Shown piece after piece: positions 57,996 through 64,000 of a DNA stretch of 64,000 bases. The position numbers and the translations under genes were made by a program. The stretch's first letter is position 1; each line of letters opens with the position of its first letter. The notes under the pieces were generated by a model that was given only the letters and a program-made list of their open reading frames with translations, had not been told where the DNA came from and searched no databases. This DNA comes from Bettongia penicillata ogilbyi (Eukaryota; Chordata; Mammalia; Diprotodontia; Potoroidae), in assembly GCA_023548195.1 (NCBI GenBank), contig JAJHZJ010000399.1, positions 7,879,100 to 7,943,099 on the forward strand, read 5' to 3'.

Positions 57996-58073
57996 AAATG
58001 CTGTACATTCACACCAAAATCTTGCTGTGATTGGTAGTCTTTGAGTACAAAGGACAAACATTTGGTTTTCCAG

Positions 58074-58339
58074 GGACAGCTAATGGTGCCTTGGATAGAA
58101 TGACAAGCCTGGAGTCAGGAAGACTCATCTTCATCAGTTCAAATCCAGCGCAGACATTTACTAGCTGTGTGATCATGGGCAAATTAGTCACTTAACCTTG
58201 TTTAGCTCAATTTTTTCATTTGTAAAATGAGCTGGAGAAGGAACGGCAAACCATTGCAGTATCTTTGCCAAAAAAAACCCCAAATGGGATCACTAAGAGT
58301 TAGACATGACTGAAAATTACTGAACAACAAGAACAAAAA
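58074..58339 (+). mobile_element. RTE-tailed tRNA-type SINE, full length
   Basis: Starts GGACAGCTAATGGTGCCTTG with a tRNA-like promoter region (GTTCAAATCCAGCGCAG, B-box-like), passes GCTGGAGAAGGAACGGCAAA, and ends CTGAACAACAAGAACAAAAA. Flanked by TTGGTTTTCCAG (58062-58073) and TTGGTTTCCCAG (58340-58351), 11 of 12 identical. Confidence 0.9.
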
Positions 58340-58359
58340 TTGGTTTCCCAGTTTTATGT

Positions 58360-58760
58360 GACTCTTTTCTCCAATCCTTCGTCCACACAGCTAATAAAAT
58401 TATTTTCCTCAAGTAGAATTCACCATGTTATTCTCCTATTGCAAGTCCAATATCTTCCTATTGCCTCAAAGAAACAACAAAAGGAACAAAAATAAAAGCT
58501 TCATTACAAATAAGCATGGTCCAGGATCAAATATAAATACCTATTTTCCTTTTAAAAACTCTTCACAACTTTATTCCAATCTACTTTTCCTGTTTTAATA
58601 TACATTATTCACTTTAATTCACTGATAAGCTAAGCTGATCTTATTGTTCCTTATAATTCTGCATCTCTCATCTCCATGACTACACATGAACACATTGCTC
58701 ATGTCTGGAGTGCCCTCACATCCTCTTCTCAGAACAACCATTTTCTAGACTCAACTGAAT
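58360..58760 (+). mobile_element. L2 3' region
   Basis: CTCCAATCCTTCGTCCACAC, CAAGTCCAATATCTTCCTAT, GGATCAAATATAAATACC, CTCATGTCTGGAGTGCCCTC and GAATGTAGTTCTTTG follow L2 order. The 58469-58522 stretch is foreign (see findings). Confidence 0.65.
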
Positions 58761-59427
58761 GTAGTTCTTTGTTCGTAAAGGGTCTTGTGGGAAGCAGTTT
58801 TCCCAGCTGGAAGGAAGGACTACAGGATCATGTGAGGTAAGTGTTATACAAAATTGGGGAAAGCTTAGGATCTTTTGATCATCATGAAGAGAAGAGTAGC
58901 ATATGGTGTAGATACACACCAGTGATGAGCCAGTTGCAAGTGAAGAGTGATAAACATAATTATGAGCAGTTGGAGCTTTGCCTGACTAACTGAATCCCCC
59001 AAGGAGTTCTTGTGGTCAACAGATTTTGTTTGTCTCACTATGCAAGGTAGCTTTTCAGCTATTCAAACTTGGTGAATTTATCCACTCTCCATTTCCCCCC
59101 TTACCCCCATGTTAAAACTGCCTGAAAAGCAGCATAGTTTGCTTCACAAGAATTTCAAATATCTCCTTAAATCATGTGCATATGGCATTAATACTTTCAT
59201 AATGAGTTTTGTCTCCAGCTGATTTTTATTTCTTTATTAGTGTTTGCTATACAGAAGGGAGATGGAAGGGAAAGCAAAACAGAACCTGTGAAGCCAAGTG
59301 CCCAAAGATGGGGAACCTGTGACCTTTGATTAAGGGGATTTGTTCTGTAAAGCTTGGATTCATTCAGAAAGCTGCTATTGTAAACCTAGAGGGTCTCCCA
59401 CCCCTGCCCTAGATTTAACCACAAGTC
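58761..59427. other. Unassigned, possible conserved block at 59110-59300
   Basis: No repeat recognised. CATGTGCATATGGCATTAAT and TTCATAATGAGTTTTGTCTC give it an enhancer-like texture. Confidence 0.35.
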
Positions 59428-59700
59428 TATATTTTTAAATTTTATTTGTTTCTTTGACAAGCATTTATTATCTCTTCCTCCCATTCTCCCACTGAATAGA
59501 ATAAAAAGAAACAAAAAAAAGATAAAAACTTCATAACAAATAAGCATAGTCCAGAAAAATTAATTCCTGTATTGGTCACATCAAAAAATATGTCTTATTC
59601 TGCATTTTTAGTCCATCCTTTCTTTAGCAAGAGGTAAATAGCATGCTTCGCCTTCAGTCTTTTGGAATCAAACGACAATCCCATACTAATGATCTCTTGG
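59428..59700 (-). mobile_element. L1-type 3' UTR fragment
   Basis: TTCCTCCCATTCTCCCACTG, CATAACAAATAAGCATAGTC, GTCTTATTCTGCATTTTTAG, TAGCATGCTTCGCCTTCAGT, TTGGAATCAAACGAC: complement of a marsupial L1-type tail distinct from the others here. Confidence 0.55.
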
Positions 59701-59805
59701 CTACAAAAAGAAGACTCACTAAGTTCCACTTTCTAAATGAAATTTGTTCCTAACTCCCAGAGCTGGTGGAAGCTTCACTTCAAAAACTAAATGTCTATAT
59801 GTGAA

Positions 59806-59826
59806 ATAGATAATAGATAGATAGAT

Positions 59827-59880
<54 letters not shown>
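59806..59880. repeat. GATA tetranucleotide microsatellite
   Basis: About 17 GATA units with two early interruptions. Gives Leu-Ser-Ile-Tyr repeat frames on the minus strand. Confidence 0.95.
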
Positions 59881-59889
59881 GTGTGTATA

Positions 59890-60234
59890 CATACACACAC
59901 AGTACATACAAAAACCACATAGGGACCCTTACTTGAGGGTGCTTTACCCAAAGGAATATAAATTTTCATCACTGAAACTTTGCAGGTTATCTTGGGATTT
60001 CTAGGCTAGAACTTTTTTCCTGAAGAACCAAGCCTTAAACTCAAATCACTTTGGCTCTCTTTGACTGGTTAACAATAGGTCCCTGGCCAAACTCCACTTG
60101 GTCATTGTTTGGGCCCTGATTAGCCAATGTAATGTGAATGTTAATAGAAATTTCTATTTTGGTCAGAAACCCTGAGGATCTTTCCCTCCCAGACTGATTT
60201 TTTTTAAACTAGGTCATAGAGGCCATTCTCTGCC
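59890..60234. other. Unassigned
   Basis: No repeat recognised. Confidence 0.4.
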
Positions 60235-60490
60235 TTATTTCTTAGCTTGCCTTAATCCCTGAATGGGTATTGTTTCAGTCAAACTGAGACCTGTTAAAGA
60301 CCTTAGCTTAAAAAGACCAAGGTCTCCCACTGCATCCAGGACCATCTCCTGATTTATATCTTGCCACTGAATCCAGAGGCCTCTGGAGGAGAAAGTGAGG
60401 CCAGTGACTTCACAAATTCACTTGCATGTCATGGTATCACCTCCCTGATGTCATGGTCCTCTCCGAGAACAAAGGACGAACAATAGTATA
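60235..60490 (+). mobile_element. RTE-tailed SINE (MAR4-like)
   Basis: AAAAGACCAAGGTCTCCCAC, TGCATCCAGGACCATCTCCT, CCTGATGTCATGGTCCTCTC and GAGAACAAAGGACGAACAAT: sense plus, with the full RTE-like tail. Confidence 0.9.
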
Positions 60491-60785
60491 TATGAATACA
60501 TACATGTTTCTGTGTATTAAGAGGTAATATAATAGGGTGATGACAGATACATTGCTCAGAAATGAGCATAATGCTGAGGAATGTAGAAGGAAGTCAAGAA
60601 TAAAGGAGAGTAAGAGAATAATGAGCATTAAAGAAACAACCTCTTTTTTCAATGTATTGATTGGTTTTGCTGATTTTTTCTTTTTATTCTTTTTTAAAAT
60701 TCCATATTATATAAGATAACCGTATGGGAGGAAGAAAGAGGAAAAATATAGGGATGGGGGACTTCAGTGGTATAAAAACAAGATG

Positions 60786-61375
60786 TCACCAAAAAAAAAA
60801 TTATTTATTTATTTTCAGTTTTTAACAGATATTTCCACAAGATTTTGAGTTCCAAATTTTCTCCCCATCTCTCCCCTTTGCCCACTCCAAGACAGTATGC
60901 ATTCTTAATACCCCTTCCCTCAATCTTCCATCCTTTCTATAACAACCTTCCCTTCTCTTATCTTCATCCCCTCTATTTTCTTGTAGGGCAAGATAGATTT
61001 CTATACCCCATTGCTTGTATATCTTATTTTCCAGTTGCATGTAAAATTTCCCAATTACATGAACAATTTTTAACATTTGTTTTTTAAAACTTTAAGTTCC
61101 AACCACTCTCCCTTCCTCCCTCCCCACATATCTCCACTAAGAAGGGAAGCAACTCAATATAGGTTATGCATGTGTAGTTATGCAAAACATTTCTGTAACA
61201 GTCATATTGTGAAAGACTGACTATATTTCCCTCCATCCTATCCTGTCCCGCATTTATTCTATTCTCTCTTTTGACCCTATCCCTCCTCAAAATTGCTAAT
61301 TTCTAATTACCCCCTCCTTCCATCTGTCCTCCCTTCTATCATTCCTTCACCTTTACCCTTACTTTCCTATAGTGT
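60786..61375 (-). mobile_element. HAL1 3' end, 5'-truncated
   Basis: Complement of the HAL1 3' untranslated region of copy B. Minus-strand frames share QWGIE, LALQ and DKRREG in the same order as the plus-strand frames at 53281-53360. The A-tail complement (T/A-rich, 60786-60830) is at the left. Confidence 0.8.
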
Positions 61376-61589
61376 AAGATGTCAACAAAATTTTAAAAAG
61401 AACATTTATATAGGCGCATATTTCTATACAATAGGGTCATTCAAGATGATCACAAATCTCTATTGATTTCTGGAGTAGTTTCTAGAAGAAAATAGTACAA
61501 AATAGCTTCTTAATTAGGCACACTAATGTCCCAAATAGTCAAAATTCCTTGAAGGTGACAAAGCTGGTTCAGGTTGGTCACTGTTAGGT

Positions 61590-61805
61590 GATGCAGTGAC
61601 TAGAGCCCTTGAGTTCAAATCCAGCCTCAGACACTTTCCAGCTATGTGACCTTAGACAAGGCACCCACCCTCTGTTTGCTTCAGTTGGATAATAATAGCG
61701 CCTTCCCTCCAGGATTATTGCATGGATCAAACGAGAAAGTTCTTGTAAAGCACTTTGCACGATACCCAGCACAGGGTAAGTACTATATAAATGCTGCCTA
61801 TTGTC
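61590..61805 (+). mobile_element. MIR-type SINE, near full length
   Basis: GAGTTCAAATCCAGCCTCAG, CAGCTATGTGACCTTAGACA, CCAGGATTATTGCATGGATC, AAGTACTATATAAATGCTGC. Confidence 0.85.
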
Positions 61806-62114
61806 TTTCAATCAGCTCTCCCGACAAGATGACGTTGGAAGAGGAGTAGGAACTGCATAGGGCTTCTTGTTGAGAGAAGTGCCTTAGGTTCTCTCTCATC
61901 AGCATCAACATGAAACCCACAGCACATGACCCTGCTATTGCTTCTTGTCATTGTTGTGTTCAAAATGAAGGAGATGATTAGAAAGACCAAGGATATGAGC
62001 CACCAGGAAATCTAGGAAGAAAACTATTGCTGGGTTTTATATCTAACCAGCTAGGAATTACCTTAAACTTGGAGATTCAGCATACTGATGGGTCAGACTC
62101 AAATTCATCTTATT

Positions 62115-62240
62115 CAATTCAATCCATTAAACATTTATTAAGTGCCTGCTTTGTGCCATGCACTGAGCTAAACTCTGGGATATAGTTATTAAGAAAGAAA
62201 AATACTCCCTACTCCCAAAAAACTTATAATACTCAAAATG
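62115..62240 (-). mobile_element. L2 3' end
   Basis: TTAAACATTTATTAAGTGCC, TGCTTTGTGCCATGCACTGA, ACTCCCAAAAAACTTATAAT: complement of the L2 tail. Confidence 0.75.
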
Positions 62241-64000
62241 AGACAATTAAGGGAAGGAGAACACCAAGAGTACCCATCAAGGAGGGGAGTAACTAAGAGA
62301 AAAGGGGGCACCCAGCATCTTGTTCCATGGAATGGAAACCAGGCAGAGCAGCAGATGAAGAGTAGAGACAGCCAAAAAATCCATTTTCTGCCATCTGTAA
62401 AGAAAGGCATTAGAAGGAGTTTGGTTTTCTACCCTCCAGTGTCCCAACCAAAAACAGAGACAAGGCTGAGAGAGATGATATCAATCAGGGCTTGAGTTGG
62501 CTACATGTGCTGATGTGATCAGAAGTTATTATCTAGCAGAGATACTGCTTTGGACATGATTTACGGGGATCAATGTTATTTTTTATCTTATTTAAGTCTG
62601 AGCCCACTCTCCCTAGGGACCTCGGTGATGTAAAATGATATAGGGGAGACTGTGTATCTGAGGTGTTAGGGGGAAGTGTTTGTCCTCCTGTTCTTGCTAC
62701 ATCTGATAATTAAATATTCCTTTGACAAAGCTTTAAAAAAACACAGAGTCCTTACAAGTGCTGACGAAAGCAATAGAAGAACAGAACCTCAGCTGTGTAT
62801 GTACCGTCACCAGATTCCATTTACAGAGGAGAATAAAAAGAGATTCAGAAGTATGCCACAAATACTACAACTAAATACAATTATCCATCAGTGTGGAGAA
62901 AAGCAGCCCTAATTTCTCAAAGAACAAAGAGAAGGCAACCAGGAAACTTCAGGACTTCAAAGGGACTTTCAAGTAGTAGCTAGGTAATTAATTGACTGAC
63001 ACCTTTACGATTGCAAAGCAAATGTCTAATTCCTGAATCAAACCATTTAATCCATTCATCAAAATCCCATGACCAAGAGAAAATAAGCCTTTGGTTTCAA
63101 TGAAGAAGCTTTGAAGTTTAGAATTAAAAGCAGACAAAGTTAGTAACCAGTATATAAATATTTATTGTCAACTTCAGGAGACTTAATCACTATTTTGATA
63201 CTGATTAATCAATGATAGCAGATGATCAAACTTACTTTGATGGCCAATGCCCAGGAAACCAACAGGATGTAGAAAAACACAGGTTTTATATTCACCTGAG
63301 AGCCTATGAGCTACTCTCTGTTGTACCCTCTCCATCACTTCTGTTTCATTCCATTATCCTCATTTCAGAAATGCCAAATTATAATTTCAAAAGATCTAAT
63401 ATTCCATAACCAAATAATTAGAGGTAGAAGGGACTTTCAGGGATCATCTGGTCTAAACCTTTTCATTTTATAGAGGAGGAGACTGAAACTCAATAGACAT
63501 TAACATTTGTTTCTAGTCACTCACCTGATGCAATTCTAACTATTCTCCTACCATAATCAGCCACTTCTCAACAAAGTAGAATCTGCATATATACGTCTTC
63601 TCTGTTTCTATGTGACCAGAAAGGGCTAGCAGGGGCCTCTGGACAAGATATGCAATGACTGAAAGCATTTGGCCTACCTCTCCAAAAATGGATGGTAGAT
63701 GAAGAATACCTATTGTCCTTATTATGACATGCAGTTAGATGAATGACCTAGAGCTCTCATCTTCCAGTATACATGATAACACTTCAGCCCCATCTCTAGC
63801 CATAACTTTCCAGTAAACTTTTAGCCAGTAAGTACTTGAAGGCACTATCCTTTTCCAGATTTCTCCAGTCCTTCCTGCCAAGTGACCCATTGCTAATGGT
63901 ATAGACAACACAGTGTTTCAAACAAAGAAAGAAGAAAAACTGCCCGTGGGTACTTGCTATAGAGAAAGGTCGATGCCCTGTGCCTGGTATATATTTGACA
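62241..64000. other. Mostly unassigned right end
   Basis: 63405-63500 resembles an L3/MIR-type tail (GGTAGAAGGGACTTTCAGGG, GATCATCTGGTCTAAACC). 62680-63240 looks like single-copy, possibly conserved DNA. A 78-codon frame at 62676-62912 has a mixed, protein-like composition but no recognised domain. No gene called. Confidence 0.4.

Noticed and set aside
59806..59880. CRISPR-like or satellite array
   Set aside because: Plain tetranucleotide repeat without spacers, and a eukaryotic context.
59719..59972. Tyr/Leu/Ser repeat 'protein' frames
   Set aside because: Translation of the GATA microsatellite.
60540..60620. Similarity between AGCATAATGCTGAGGAATGT here and AGCATAATGCTGAGGGAAGT near 56400
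   Set aside because: About 20 bp of match with no extension recognised on either side; may be chance.

Overview
This window looks like intergenic or intronic DNA from a marsupial (metatherian) nuclear genome. I see no protein-coding gene, rRNA, tRNA or CRISPR that I can defend. The assignment rests on the mix of interspersed repeats. There are L1 and half-L1 (HAL1) copies with 5' ends of the type GAGCCAAGATGG, RTE-clade LINEs together with SINEs that share the RTE-like 3' tail (…GAACAACAA), unusually long L3/CR1 and L2 remnants, and many MIR-type SINEs. That mix is typical of opossums and Australian marsupials and does not fit placentals or monotremes. Species is not resolved, and family names are recalled from repeat consensus knowledge, not from a search.

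Layout. 1-6.3 kb: AT-rich unassigned DNA with L2 (one long copy split by an LTR-like insert), MIR and an old L1 scrap. 6.3-8.3 kb: HAL1 copy A. 8.3-14.7 kb: mostly unassigned, holding a 5'-truncated L1 with clear target-site duplications (10.3-12.3 kb) and a candidate conserved noncoding block (13.5-13.9 kb). 14.7-21.9 kb: RTE-tailed SINEs, a probable LTR, a hAT-type DNA transposon split by an L1, MIRs and an L1 tail. 21.9-26.9 kb: a long minus-strand L3/CR1 copy interrupted by RTE, a second CR1 piece, a larger RTE piece abutting a long AGAAG pentanucleotide tract, and L2/SINEs. 27.0-28.5 kb: a probable solo LTR and a dimeric SINE insertion. 28.5-39.6 kb: L3, L2, MIR, L1 and hAT fossils with unassigned spacers. 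39.6-41.8 kb: minus-strand L1 5' half with two stacked L1 5' ends, then a SINE. 43.8-46.3 kb: old L1 pieces in both orientations. 47.1-47.6 kb: a MIR nested in a MIR. 49.5-56.4 kb: the most complex area, an L1 5' portion, HAL1 copy B, then the L1 3' half carrying an inverted ORF2 fragment. 56.4-64 kb: MIRs, RTE, SINEs, L2, an L1-type tail, a GATA microsatellite, a minus-strand HAL1 3' end and a final mostly unassigned stretch.

All retroelement reading frames are broken, so nothing here is predicted to be an active autonomous element. Insertion order can be read in places: L3 before RTE, hAT before L1, older MIR before younger MIR, L2 before SINE. Of the material repeats do not explain, the best leads are the candidate regulatory blocks near 13.5-13.9 kb and 36.4 kb. 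I did not find a convincing undescribed biological system. The most unusual objects are structural: the inverted ORF2 segment, the stacked L1 promoters, the dimeric SINE with outer target-site duplications, and a short piece of LINE tail spliced into an L2.
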